Assembly (NCBI RefSeq): GCF_949987515.2
Contig: NW_027192651.1
Span: 2,294,001 to 2,358,000 of the forward strand
DNA: 64,000 nucleotides
Origin: Delphinus delphis
Lineage: Eukaryota > Chordata > Mammalia > Artiodactyla > Delphinidae
Reading direction: 5' to 3'
The notes below the pieces were generated by a model. That model searched no databases. It was not told the DNA's origin and saw nothing but the letters and a program-made list of their open reading frames with translations. This document shows, one piece after another, positions 45,301 to 63,127 of the stretch. The position numbers and the translations under genes are program-made. Every line of letters starts with the position of its first letter. Within the stretch, counting starts at the first letter, position 1.

Positions 45301-48300
45301 GCTTAGGGAAATTAAAATCAAAAAGACACAGCCACCCCAAAGTTTGGGACGCCTCTGTTTACAAGAACCTCGTTTACAGTACAAGTTCAACATCGCAGAA
45401 AGTGAAAAATGGATAAAGAAGTTGTGGTATTTACTTACAAAGCAATATCACTCAGCAATGAAATCTGTGTCATCAGGCCCTTAGCAGCACAATGAGTGGA
45501 TTCAGGTATGATGATTCTAACTGAAATAAGTCACACAGAAAAAGAAACATCATAAGATATCAGTAATACACGGAATGTAAACTTGGCTACACAGGAACTG
45601 AATTACACAACAGAACAGGGTCTCAAATTTAGAAAACCAACTTATTCTTGCTTAAGGGTAAAGGTGAGTTGGGGTGCTGCATAAAACCAGAGATTGAAAT
45701 GAGCACAGATAAAGTTCCTTAAGCCAAATATGGAATAGACAAGAGCTACTCCTTGCTCAACGAAATGGACTCAACACCCCATATTAAACGCCTAAGAATG
45801 TTCCTGACTAGTAAGTATCTTAAAACCTATGGATTGCTATGTCTCCGAAAGAGAATCAAGCATGTGTACAGGGGCATAAACGCAGCAGTGATAGGATTGG
45901 AGAGGTTCGTGAGCAAATGAAGACCCTTTGAAGTCATATTGCATGGTACCCATTCCATGGGTTTCAACTACCCAGGTTTAAGGTATTCTTCCTTCAGCTA
46001 AAACATGCATGTGGAACCTAGAGTATGATCAACCATGTGATCGGGAGACGTGTTCAAATATGTCTCAGTTTTCGTACGCTGGTACTCGGGTGCAACATTC
46101 CAGACGCTTTACTAACACTCTCCCCACTTGGAGAGTCAGTCCCTTTAACCTCCTGTTTGGCCCAGTTTGCAATTTCTGTGGAAGATGAACAGGAATAGCG
46201 AGAACCAATGAGAGACTAGGTGGAGGTGTCTGGATGGGCAAATTTAACTCTCATTTCCCACCAGGAAGAGGAATTAACCAAAGGCTCAGCGTGCCGTGCC
46301 AGAACCAGATTAGGGCCTGAAGACATCCTGCGGTGTTGCGGCCAGGTCACAAGAAAGCGAGTTGAAGAAAGGAGTTCAGGGTCACTGTAATTCACAAACC
46401 TGCAGAGTTATAAATGACAGCTATCGTCCAAAAATAGACTGAAGTAAGGCTGCCAAGAGGACTTGAAAGTGGGGCAGAATTGCAGGAAACCGATTTCAGG
46501 AGGTAGACTGGAATTGCATTGAAAGCATAGGAAAAGAGGCAGAACGTCCACAATGATGCACTTGGCCAAAAAGGGCGTATGCGTTTTTTCCTGAATATAT
46601 TCAGGAAAAAACGCATACGCCCTTTTTGGCCAACCAAGCAAGCTTGCAAAGGAAATCTGCACTACAATGAAGTCTCACTTCCCCCCGGTCAACAGGGCCA
46701 TCTGAAAAAAGTGTAAAATCCAGAAAGGCAGGACAGGCCATGGAGAACTGGGAGCCTTGTTATGCTGATGGGCGGGATGTCAATTGCCAACAACCACTCG
46801 GGAGAAGTGTATGGTGTTTCCTGAAACATCTAAAAAACAAAGCAACAGACCCTAGGGCACTTCCACTTATGGTCCTATAGCTTAGGGAAATTAAAATCAA
46901 AAAGACACAGCCACCCCAAAGTTTGGGACGCCTCTGTTTACAAGAACCTCGTTTACAGTACAAGTTCAACATCGCAGAAAGTGAAAAATGGATAAAGAAG
47001 TTGTGGTATTTACTTACAAAGCAATATCACTCAGCAATGAAATCTGTGTCATCAGGCCCTTAGCAGCACAATGAGTGGATTCAGGTATGATGATTCTAAC
47101 TGAAATAAGTCACACAGAAAAAGAAACATCATAAGATATCAGTAATACACGGAATGTAAACTTGGCTACACAGGAACTGAATTACACAACAGAACAGGGT
47201 CTCAAATTTAGAAAACCAACTTATTCTTGCTTAAGGGTAAAGGTGAGTTGGGGTGCTGCATAAAACCAGAGATTGAAATGAGCACAGATAAAGTTCCTTA
47301 AGTCAAATATGGAATAGACAAGAGCTACTCCTTGCTCAACGAAATGGACTCAACACCGCATATTAAACGCCTAAGAATGAACCTGACTAGTAAGTATCGT
47401 AAAACCTATGGATTGCTATGTCTCCAAAAGAGAATCAAGCATGTGTACAGGGGCATAAACGCAGCAGTGATAGGATTGGAGAGGTTCGGTGAGCAAATGA
47501 AGACCCTTTGAAGTCATATTGCATGGTACCCATTACACGGGTCTCAACTCTCCAGGTTTAAGGTATTCTTCCTTCAGCTAAAACATGCATGTGGAACCCA
47601 AGTATGATGAACCATGTGAACGGGAGACGTGTTCTAATATGTCTCAGTTTTCCTCCCCTGGTACTCGGGTGCAACATTCCAGACGCTTTACTAACACTCT
47701 CCCCACTTGGAGAGTCAGCACCTTTAACCTCCTGTTTGGCCCAGTTTGCAATTTCTGCGGAAGATGAACAGGAATAGCGAGAACAAATGAGAGGCTAGCT
47801 GGAGGTGTCTGGACGGGCAAATTTAACTCTCATTTCCCACCAGGAAGAGGAATTAACCAAAGGCTCAGCGTGCCGTTCCGAAACCAGATTAGGGCCTGAA
47901 GCCATCCTGCGGTGTTGCGGCCAGGTCACAAGAAAGCGAGTTGAAGAAAGGAGCTCAGGGGCACTGTAATTCACAAACCTGCAGAGTTATAAATGACAGC
48001 AATCGTCCAAAAATAGACTGAAGTAAGGCTGCCAAGAGGTTTTGAATGCGGGGCAGAATTGCAGGAAACCAATTTCAGGAGGTAGACTGGAATTGCATTG
48101 AAAGCATAGGAAAAGAGGCAGAATGTCCACAATGATGCACTTGGCCAAAAAGGGCGTATCCTTTTTTTCCTGAATATATTCAGGAAAAAACGCATACGCC
48201 CTTTTTGGCCAACCAAGCAAGCTTGCAAAGGAAATCTGCACTACAATGAAGTCTCACTTCCCCCCGCTCAAAAGGGCCATCTGAAAAAAGTGTAAAATCC

Positions 48301-48723
48301 AGAAAGGCAGGACAGGCCATGGAGAACTGGGAGCCTTGTTATGCTGAAGGGCGGGATGTAAATTGCCAAAAACCACTCGGGAGAAGTGTATGGTGTTTCC
48401 TGAAACATCTAAAAAACAAAGCAACAGAGCCTAGGGCACTTCCACTTATGGTCCTATAGCTTAGGGAATTTAAAATCAAAAAGACACAGCCACCCCAAAG
48501 TTTGGAACGGCTCTGTTTACAAGAACCTCGTTTACAGTACAAGTTCAACATCGCAGAAAGTGAAAAATGGATAAAAAAGTTGTGGTATTTACTTACAAAG
48601 CAATATCACTCAGCAATGAAATCTATGTCATCAGGCCCTTAGCAGCACAATGAGTGGATTCAGGTATGATGATTCTAACTGAAATAAGTCACACAGAAAA
48701 AGAAACATCATAAGATATCAGTA

Positions 48724-52643
<3,920 letters not shown>

Positions 52644-55229
52644 AAGATATCAGTAATACACGGAATGTAAACTTGGCTACACAGGAACTGAATTACAGAA
52701 CAGAACAGGGTCTCAAATTTAGAAAACCAACTTATGCTTGCTTAAGGGGAAAGGTGAGTTGGGGTGCTGCATAAAACCAGATTGAAATGAGCACAGATAA
52801 AGTTCCTTAAGCCAAATATGGAATAGACAAGAGCTACTCCTTGCTCAACGAAATGGACTCAACACCGCATATTAAACGCCTAAGAATGTACCTGACTAGT
52901 AAGTATCTTAAAACCTATGGATTGCTATGTCTCCGAAAGAGAATCAAGCATGTGTACAGGGGCATAAACGCAGCAGTGATAGGATTGGAGATGTTCGGTG
53001 AGCAAATGAAGACCCTTTGAAGTCATATTGCATGGTACCCATTCCACGGGTTTCAACTACCCAGGTTTAAGGTATTCTTCCTTCAGCTAAAACATGCATG
53101 TGGAACCTAGAGTATGATCAACCATGTGATCGGGAGACGTGTTCAAATATGTCTCAGTTTTCGTACCCTGGTACTCGGGTGCAACATTCCAGACGCTTTA
53201 CTAACACTCTCCCGACTTGGAGAGTCAGTCCCTTTAACCTCCTGTTTGGCCCAGTTTGCAATTTCTGCAGAAGATGAACAGGAATAGCGAGAACCAATGA
53301 GAGACTAGCTGGAGGTGTCTGGACGGGCAAATTTAACTCTCATTTCCCACCAGGAAGAGGAAGTAAGCAAAGGCTCAGCGTGCCATGCCGGAACCAGATT
53401 AGGGCCTGAAGCCATCCTGCGGTGTTGCGGCCAGGTCACAAGAAAGCGAGTTGAAGAAAGGAGCTCAGGGGCACTGTAATTCACAAACCTGCAGAGTTAT
53501 AAATGACAGCTATCGTCCAAAAATAGACTGAAGTAAGGCTGCCAAGAGGACTTGAAAGCGGGGCAGAATTGCAGGAAACCGATTTCAGGAGGTAGACTGG
53601 AATTGCATTGAAAGCATAGGAAAAGAGGCAGAACGTCCACAATGATGCACTTGGCCAAAAAGGGCGTATGCGTTTTTTCCTGAATATATTCAGGAAAAAA
53701 CGCATACGCCCTTTTTGGCCAACCAAGCAAGCTTGCAAAGGAAATCTGCACTACAAAGAAGTCTCACTTCCCCCCGCTCAAAAGGGCCATCTGAAAAAAG
53801 TGTAAAATCCAGAAAGGCAGGACAGGCCATGGAGAACTGGGAGCCTTGTTATGCTGATGGGCGGGATGTAAATTGCCAACAACCACTCGGGAGAAGTGTA
53901 TGGTGTTTCCTGAAACATCTAAAAAACAAAGCAACAGAACCTAGGGCACTTCCACTTATGGTCCTATAGATTAGGGAAATTAAAATCAAAAAGACACAGC
54001 CACCCCAAAGTTTGGAACGGCTCTGTTTACAAGAACCTCGTTTACAGTACAAGTTCAACATCGCAGAAAGTGAAAAATGGATAAAGAAGTTGTGGTATTT
54101 ACTTACAAAGCAATATCACTCAGCAATGAAATCTGTGTCATCAGGCCCTTAGCAGCACAATGAGTGGATTCAGGTATGATGATTCTAACTGAAGTAAGTC
54201 ACACAGAAAAAGAAACATCATAAGATATCAGTAATACACGGAATGTAAACTTGGCTACACAGGAACTGCATTCCAAAACAGAACAGGGTCTCAAATTTAG
54301 AAAACAAACTTATGCTTGCTTAAAGGTAAAGGTGAGTTGGGGTGCTGCATAAAACCAGAGATTGAAATGAGCACAGATAAAGTTCCTTAAGCCAAATATG
54401 GAATAGACAAGAGCTACTCCTTGCTCAACGAAATGGACTCAACACTCCATATTAAACGCCTAAGAATGTACCTGACTAGTAAGTATCTTAAAACCTATGG
54501 ATTGCTATGTCTCCGAAAGAGAATCAAGCATGTGTACAGGGGCATAAACGCAGCAGTGATAGGATTGGAGAGGTTCGGTGAGCAAATGAAGACCCTTTGA
54601 AGTCATATTGCATGGTATCCATTCCACGGGTTTCAACTACCCAGGTTTAAGGTATTCTTCCTTCAGCTAAAACATGCATGTGGAACCTAGAGTATGATCA
54701 ACCATGTGATCGGGAGACGTGTTTAAATATGTCTCAGTTTTCCTCCCCTGGTACTCGGGTGCAACATTCCAGACGCTTTACTAACACTCTCCCCACTTGG
54801 AGAGTCAGTCCCTTTAACCTCCTGTTTGGCCCAGTTTGCAATTTCTGCGGAAGATGAACAGGAATAGCGAGAACCAATGAGAGGCTAGCTGGAGGTGTCT
54901 GGACGGGCAAATTTAACTCTCATTTCCCACCAGGAAGAGGAATTAACCAAGGCTCAGCATGCCGGGCCGGAACCAGATTAGGGCCTGAAGCCATCCTGCG
55001 GTGTTGCGGCCAGGTCACAAGAAAGCGAGTTGAAGAAAGGAACTCAGGGGCACTGTAATTCACAAACCTGCAGAGTTATAAATGACAGCTATCGTCCAAA
55101 AATAGACTGAAGTAAGGCTGCGAAGAGGACTTGAAAGCGGGGCAGAATTGCAGGACACCGATTTCAAGAGGTAGACTGGAATTGCATTGAAAGCATAGGA
55201 AAAGAGGCAGAACGTCCACAATGATGCAC

Positions 55230-56809
55230 TTGGCCAAAAAGGGCGTATGTGTTTTTTCCTGAATATATTCAGGAAAAAACGCATACGCCCTTTTTGGCCA
55301 ACCAAGCAAGCTTGCAAAGGAAATCTGCACTACAATGAAGTCTCACTTCCCCCCGGTCAAAAGGGCCATCTGAAAAAAGTGTAAAATCCAGAAAGGCAGG
55401 ACAGGCCATGGAGAACTGGGAGCCTTGTTATGCTGATGGGCGGGATGTAAATTGCCAACAGACACTCGGGAGGAGTGTATGGTGTTTCCTGAAACATCTA
55501 AAAAACAAAGCAACAGAGCCTAGGGCACTGCCACTTATGGTCCTATAGCTTAGGGAAATTAAAATCAAAAAGACACAGCCACCCCAAAGTTTGGAACGGC
55601 TCTGTTTACAAGAACCTCGTTTACAGTACAAGTTCAACATCGCAGAAAGTGAAAAATGGATAAAGAAGTTGTGGTATTTACTTACAAAGCAATATCACTC
55701 AGCAATGAAATCTGTGTCATCAGGCCCTTAGCAGCACAATGAGTGGATTCAGGTATGATGATTCTAACTGAAATAAGTCACACAGAAAAAGAAACATCAT
55801 AAGGTATCAGTAATACACGGAATGTAAACTTGGCTACACAGGAACTGAATTACAGAACAGAACAGGGTCTCAAATTTAGAAAACCAACTTATGCTTGCTT
55901 AAGGGTAAAGGTGAGTAGGGGTGCTGCATAAAACCAGAGATTGAAATGAGCACAGATAAAGTTCCTTAAGCCAAATATGGAATAGACAAGAGCTACTCCT
56001 TGCTCAACGAAATGGACTCAACACCCCATATTAAACGCCTAAGAATGTACCTGACTAGTAAGTATCTTAAAACCTATGGATTGCTATGTCTCCGAAAGAG
56101 AATCAAGCATGTGAACAGGGGCATAAACGCAGCAGTGATAGGATTGGAGAGGTGCGGTGAGCAAATGAAGACCCTTTGAAGTCATATTGCATGGTACCCA
56201 TTCCACGGGTTTCAACTACCCAGGTTTAAGGTATTCTTCCTTCAGCTAAAACATGCATGTGGAACCTAGAGTATGATCAACCATGTGATCAGGAGACGTG
56301 TTCAAATATGTCTCAGTTTTCCTCCCCTGTTACTCGGGTGCAACATTCCAGACGCTTTACTAACACTCTCCCCACTTGGAGAGTCAGTCCCTTTAACCTA
56401 CTGTTTGGCCCAGTTTGCAATTTCTGCGGAAGATGAACAGGAATAGCGAGAACCAATGAGAGGCTAGCTGGAGGTGTCTGGACGGGCAAATTTAACTCTC
56501 ATTTCCCACCAGGAAGAGGAATTAACCAAAGGCTCAGCATGCCGGGCCGGAACCAGATTAGGGCCTGAAGCCATCCTGCGGTGTTGCGGCCAGGTCACAA
56601 GAAAGCGAGTTGAAGAAAGGAGCTCAGGGGCACTGTAATTCACAAACCTGCAGAGTTATAAATGACAGCTATCGTCCAAAAATAGACTGAAGTAAGGCTG
56701 CCAAGAGGACTTGAAAGCGGGGCAGAATTGCAGGAAACCGATTTCAGTAGGTAGACTGGAATTGCATTGAAAGCATAGGAAAAGAGGCAGAACGTCCACA
56801 ATGATGCAC
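55230..56809 (+). repeat. Monomer U21
   Basis: 1580 bases, haplotype B, palindrome with one mismatch (GTATGTG). Private TAAGGTATCAG alters the retrocopy target site. Ends with CATGCCGGGCCGG like U23. Confidence 0.95.
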
Positions 56810-59800
56810 TTGGCCAAAAAGGGCGTATGCGTTTTTTCCTGAATATATTCAGGAAAAACTGCATACGCCCTTTTTGGCCAACCAAGCAAGCTTGCAAAGG
56901 AAATCTGCACTACAATGAAGTCTCACTTCCCCCCGGTCAAAAGGGCCATCTGAAAAAAGTGTAAAATCCAGAAAGGCAGGACAGGCCATGGAGAACTGGG
57001 AGCCTTGTTATGCTGATGGGCGGGATGTAAATTGCCAACAGACACACGGGAGAAGTGTATGGTGTTTCCTGAAACATCTAAAAAACAAAGCAACAGAGCC
57101 TAGGGCACTTCCACTTATGGTCCTATAGCTTAGGGAAATTAAAATCAAAAAGACACAGCCACCCCAAAGTTTGGAACGGCTCTGTTTACAAGAACCTCGT
57201 TTACAGTACAAGTTCAACATCACAGAAAGTGAAAAATGGATAAAGAAGTTGTGGTATTTACTTACAAAGCAATATCACTCAGCAATGAAATCTGTGTCAT
57301 CACGCCCTTAGCAGCACAATGAGTGGATTCAGGTACGATGATTCTAACTGAAATAAGTCACACAGAAAAAGAAACATCATAAGATATCAGTAATACACGG
57401 AATGTAAACTTGGCTACACAGGAACTGAATTACAGAACAGAACAGGGTCTCAAATTTAGAAAACCAACTTATGCTTGCTTAAGGGTAAAGGTGAGTTGGG
57501 GTGCTGCATAAAACCAGAGATTGAAATGAGCACAGATAAAGTTCCTTAAGCCAAATATGGAATAGACAAGAGCTACTCCTTGCTCAACGAAATGGACTCT
57601 ACACCGCATATTAAACGCCTAAGAATGTACCTGACTAGTAAGTATCTTAAAACCTATGGATTGCTATGTCTCCGAAAGAGAATCAAGCATGTGTACAGGG
57701 GCATAAACGCAGCAGTGATAGGATTGGAGAGGTTCGGTGTGCAAATGAAGACCCTTTGACATCATATTGCATGGTACCCATTACACGGGTCTTAACTCTC
57801 CAGGTTTAAGGTATTCTTCCTTCAGCTAAAACATGCATGTGGAACCCAAGTATGATCAACCATGTGAACGGGAGACGTGTTCAAATATGTCTCAGTTTTC
57901 CTCCCCTGGTACTCGGGTGCAACATTCCAGACGCTTTACTAACACTCTCCCCACTTGGAGAGTCAGCGCCTTTAACCTCCTGTTTGGCCCAGTTTGCAAT
58001 TTCTGCGGAAGATGAACAGGAATAGCGAGAACCAATCAGAGGCTAGCTGGAGGTGTCTGGACGGGCAAATTTAACTCTCATTTCCCACCAGGAAGAGGAA
58101 TTAACCAAAGGATCAGCGTGCCATACCGGAACCAGATTAGGGCCTGAAGCCATCCTGCGGTGTTGCGGCCAGCTCAAAAGAAAGCGAGTTGAAGAAAGGA
58201 GCTCAGGGGCACTGTAATTCACAAACCTGCAGAGTCATAAATGACAGCTATCGTCCAAAAATAGACTGAAGTAAGGCTGCCAAGAGGACTTGAAAGCGGG
58301 GCAGAATTGCAGGAAACCGATTTCAGGAGGTAGACTGGAATTGCATTGAAAGCATAGGAAAAGAGGCAGAACGTCCACAATGATGCACTTGGCCAAAAAG
58401 GGCGTATGCGTTTTTTCCTGAATATATTCAGGAAAAAACGCATACGCCCTTTTTGGCCAACCAAGCAAGCTTGCAAAGGATATCTGCACTACAATGAAGT
58501 CTCACTTCCCCCCGGCCAAAAGGGCCATCTGAAAAAAGTGTAAAATCCAGAAAGGCAGGACAGACCATTGAGAACTGGGAGCCTTGTTATGCTGATGGGC
58601 GGGATGTAAATTGCCAACAGACACTTGGGAGAAGTGTATGGTGTTTCCTGAAACATCTAAAAAACAAAGCAACAGAGCCTAGGGCACTTCCACTTATGGT
58701 CCTATAGCTTAGGGAAATTAAAATCAAAAAGACACAGCCACCCCAAAGTTTGGAACGGCTCTGTTTACAAGAACCTCGTTTACAGTACAAGTTCAACATC
58801 GCAGAAAGTGAAAAATGGATAAAGAAGTTGTGGTATTTACTTACAAAGCAATATCACTCAGCAATGAAATCTGTGTCATCAGGCCCTTAGCAGCACAATG
58901 AGTGGATTCAGGTATGATGATTCTAACTGAAATAAGTCACACAGAAAAAGAAACATCATAAGATATCAGTAATACACGGAATGTAAACTTGGCTACACAG
59001 GAACTGAATTACAGAACAGAACAGTGTCTCAAATTTAGAAAACCAACTTATTCTTGCTTAAGGGTAAAGGTGAGTTGGGGTGCTGCATAAAACCAGAGAT
59101 TGAAATGAGCACAGATAAAGTTCCTTAAGCCAAATATGGAATAGACAAGAGCTACTCCTTGCTCAACGAAATGGACTCAACACCGCATATTAAACGCCTA
59201 AGAATGTACCTGACTAGTAAGTATCTTAAAACCTATGGATTGCTATGTCTCCGAAAGAGAATCAAGCATGTGTACAGGGGCATAAACGCAGCAGTGATAG
59301 GATTGGAGAGGTTCGGTGAGCAAATGAAGACCCTTTGAAGTCATATTGCATGGTACCCATTCCACGGGTTTCAACTACCCAGGTTTAAGGTATTCTTCCT
59401 TCAGTTAAAACATGCATGTGGAACCTAGAGTATGATCAACCATGTGATCGGGAGACGTGTTCAAATATGTCTCAGTTTTCCTCCCCTGGTACTCGGGTGC
59501 AACATTCCAGACGCTTTACTAACACTCTCCCCACTTGGAGAGTCAGTCCCTTTAACCTACTGTTTGGCCCAGTTTGCAATTTCTGTGGAAGATGAACAGG
59601 AATAGCGAGAACCAATGAGAGGCTAGCTGGAGGTGTCTGGACGGGCAAATTTAACTCTCATTTCCCACCAGGAAGAGGAATTAACCAAAGGCTCAGCATG
59701 CCGGGCCGGAACCAGATTAGGGCCTGAAGCCATCCTGCGGTGTTGCGGCCAGGTCACAAGAAAGCGAGTTGAAGAAAGGAGCTCAGGGGCACTGTAATTC

Positions 59801-59968
59801 ACAAACCTGCAGAGTTATAAATGACAGCTATCATCCAAAAATAGACTGAAGTAAGGCTGCCAAGAGGACTTGAAAGCGGGGCAGAATTGCAGGAAACCGA
59901 TTTCAGGAGGTAGACTGGAATTGCATTGAAAGCATAGGAAAAGAGGCAGAACGTCCACAATGATGCAC
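56810..59968 (+). repeat. Dimeric higher-order repeat, iteration 1 (U22 + U23)
   Basis: U22 (56810-58388, 1579 bases, haplotype A) has CATCACGCCC, CATTACACGGGTCTTAAC, CCAATCAGAGG and GAGTCATAAATG, with a two-base palindrome mismatch (AAAAACTGC). U23 (58389-59968, 1580 bases, haplotype B) has AAAGGATATCTGC, CCGGCCAAAAGG, CCATTGAGAAC and CACTTGGGAG, with a perfect palindrome. The next 3159 bases repeat both types in order. Confidence 0.9.
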
Positions 59969-62900
59969 TTGGCCAAAAAGGGCGTATGCGTTTTTTCCTG
60001 AATATATTCAGGAAAAACCGCATACGCCCTTTTTGGCCAACCAAGCAAGCTTGCAAAGGAAATCTGCACTACAATGAAGTCTCACTTCCCCCCGGCCAAA
60101 AGGGCCATCTGAAAAAAGTGTAAAATCCAGAAAGGCAGGACAGGCCATGGAGAACTGGGAGCCTTGTTATGCTGATGGGCGGGATGTAATTTGCCAACAG
60201 ACACACGGGAGAAGTGTATGGTGTTTCCTGAAACATCTAAAAAACAAAGCAACAGAACCTAGGGCACTTCCACTTATGGTCCTATAGCTTAGGGAAATTA
60301 AAATCAAAAAGACACAGCCACCCCAAAGTTTGGAACGGCTCTGTTTACAAGAACCTCGTTTACAGTACAAGTTCAACATCGCAGAAAGTGAAAAATGGAT
60401 AAAGAAGTTGTGGTATTTACTTACAAAGCAATATCACTCAGCAATGAAATCTGTGTCATCACGCCCTTAGCAGCACAATGAGTGGATTCAGGTATGATGA
60501 TTCTAACTGAAATAAGTCACACAGAAAAAGAAACATCATAAGATATCAGTAATACACGGAATGTAAACTTGGCTACACAGGAACTGAATTACAGAACAGA
60601 ACAGGGTCTCAAATTTAGAAAACCAACTTATGCTTGCTTAAGGGTAAAGGTGAGTTGGGGTGCTGCATAAAACCAGAGATTGAAATGAGCACAGATAAAG
60701 TTCCTTAAGTCAAATATGGAATAGACAAGAGCTACTCCTTGTTCAACGAAATGGACTCAACACCGCATATTAAACGCCTAAGAATGTACCTGACTAGTAA
60801 GTATCGTAAAACCTATGGATTGCTATGTCTCCGAAAGAGAATCAAGCATGTGTACAGGGGCATAAACACAGCAGTGATAGGATTGGAGAGGTTCGGTGAG
60901 CAAATGAAGACCCTTTGAAGTCATATTGCATGGTACCCATTACACGGGTCTTAACTCTCCAGGTTTAAGGTATTCTTCCTTCAGCTAAAACATGCATGTG
61001 GAACCCAAGTATGATCAACCATGTGAACGGGAGACGTGTTCAAATATGTCTCAGTTTTCCTCCCCTGGTACTCGGGTGCAACATTCCAGACGCTTTACTA
61101 ACACTCTCCCCACTTGGAGAGTCAGCGCCTTTAACCTCCTGTTTGGCCCAGTTTGCAATTTCTGCGGAAGATGAACAGGAATAGCGAGAACCAATCAGAG
61201 GCTAGCTGGAGGTGTCTGGACGGGCAAATTTAACTCTCATTTCCCACCAGGAAGAGGAATTAACCAAAGGCTGAGCGTGCCGTACCGGAACCAGATTAGG
61301 GCCTGAAGCCATCCTGCGGTGTTGCGGCCAGCTCAAAAGAAAGCGAGTTGAAGAAAGGAGCTCAGGGGCACTGTAATTCACAAACCTGCAGAGTCATAAA
61401 TGACAGCTATCGTCCAAAAATAGACTGAAGTAAGGCTGCCAAGAGGACTTGAAAGTGGGGCAGAATTGCAGGAAACCGATTTCAGGAGGTAGACTGGAAT
61501 TGCATTGAAAGCATAGGAAAAGAGGCAGAACGTCCACAATGATGCACTTGGCCAAAAAGGGCGTATGCGTTTTTTCCTGAATATATTCAGGAAAAAACGC
61601 ATACGCCCTTTTTGGCCAACCAAGCAAGCTTGCAAAGGATATCTGCACTACAATGAAGTCTCACTTCTCCCCGGCCAAAAGGGCCATCTGAAAAAAGTGT
61701 AAAATCCAGAAAGGCAGGACAGGCCATTGAGAACTGGGAGCCTTGTTATGCTGATGGGCGGGATGTAAATTGCCAACAGACACTTGGGAGAAGTGTATGG
61801 TGTTTCCTGAAACATCTAAAAAACAAAGCAACAGAGCCTAGGGCACTTCCACTTATGGTCCTATAGCTTAGGGAAATTAAAATCAAAAAGACACAGCCAC
61901 CCCAAAGTTTGGAACGGCTCTGTTTACAAGAACCTCGTTTACAGTACAAGTTCAACATCGCAGAAAGTGAAAAATGGATAAAGAAGTTGTGGTATTTACT
62001 TACAAAGCAATATCACTCAGCAATGAAATCTGTGTCATCAGGCCCTTAGCAGCACAATGAGTGGATTCAGGTATGATGATTCTAACTGAAATAAGTCACA
62101 CAGAAAAAGAAACATCATAAGATATCAGTAATACACGGAATGTAAACTTGGCTACACAGGAACTGAATTACAGAACAGAACAGGGTCTCAAATTTAGAAA
62201 ACCAACTTATTCTTGCTTAAGGGTAAAGGTGAGTTGGGGTGCTGCATAAAACCAGAGATTGAAATGAGCACAGATAAAGTTCCTTAAGCCAAATATGGAA
62301 TAGACAAGAGCTACTCCTTGCTCAACGAAATGGACTCAACACCCCATATTAAACGCCTAAGAATGTACCTGACTAGTAAGTATCTTAAAACCTATGGATT
62401 GCTATGTCTCCGAAAGAGAATCAAGCATGTGTACAGGGGCATAAACGCAGCAGTGATAGGATTGGAGAGGTTCGGTGAGCAAATGAAGACCCTTTGAAGT
62501 CATATTGCATGGTACCCATTCCACGGGTTTCACCTACCCAGGTTTAAGGTATTCTTCCTTCAGCTAAAACATGCATGTGGAACCTAGAGTATGATCAACC
62601 ATGTGATCGGGAGACGTGTTCAAATATGTCTCAGTTTTCCTCCCCTGGTACTCGGGTGCAAGATTCCAGACGCTTTCCTAACACTCTCCCCACTTGGAGA
62701 GTCAGTCCCTTTAACCTCCTGTTTGGCCCAGTTTGCAATTTCTGCGGAAGATGTACAGGAATAGCGAAAACCAATGAGAGGCTAGCTGGAGGTGTCTGGA
62801 CAGGCAAATTTAACTCTCATTTCCCACCAGGAAGAGGAATTAACCAAAGGCTCAGCATGCCAGGCCGGAACCAGATTAGGGCCTGAAGCCATCCTGCGGT

Positions 62901-63127
62901 GTTGCGGTCAGGTCACAAGAAAGCGAGTTGAAGAAAGGAACTCAGGGGCACTGTAATTCACAAACCTGCAGAGTTATAAATGACAGCTATCGTCCAAAAA
63001 TAGACTGAAGTAAGGCTGCCAAGAGGACTTGAAAGCGGGGCAGAATTGCAGGAAACCGATTTCAGGAGGTAGACTGGAATTGCATTGAAAGCATAGGAAA
63101 AGAGGCAGAACGTCCACAATGATGCAC
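59969..63127 (+). repeat. Dimeric higher-order repeat, iteration 2 (U24 + U25)
   Basis: U24 (59969-61547, haplotype A) repeats the U22 markers and has one palindrome mismatch (AAAACCGC). U25 (61548-63127, haplotype B) repeats the U23 markers, has a perfect palindrome, and carries the private GAAGATGTACAGGAATAGC. Each dimer iteration is 3159 bases. Confidence 0.9.
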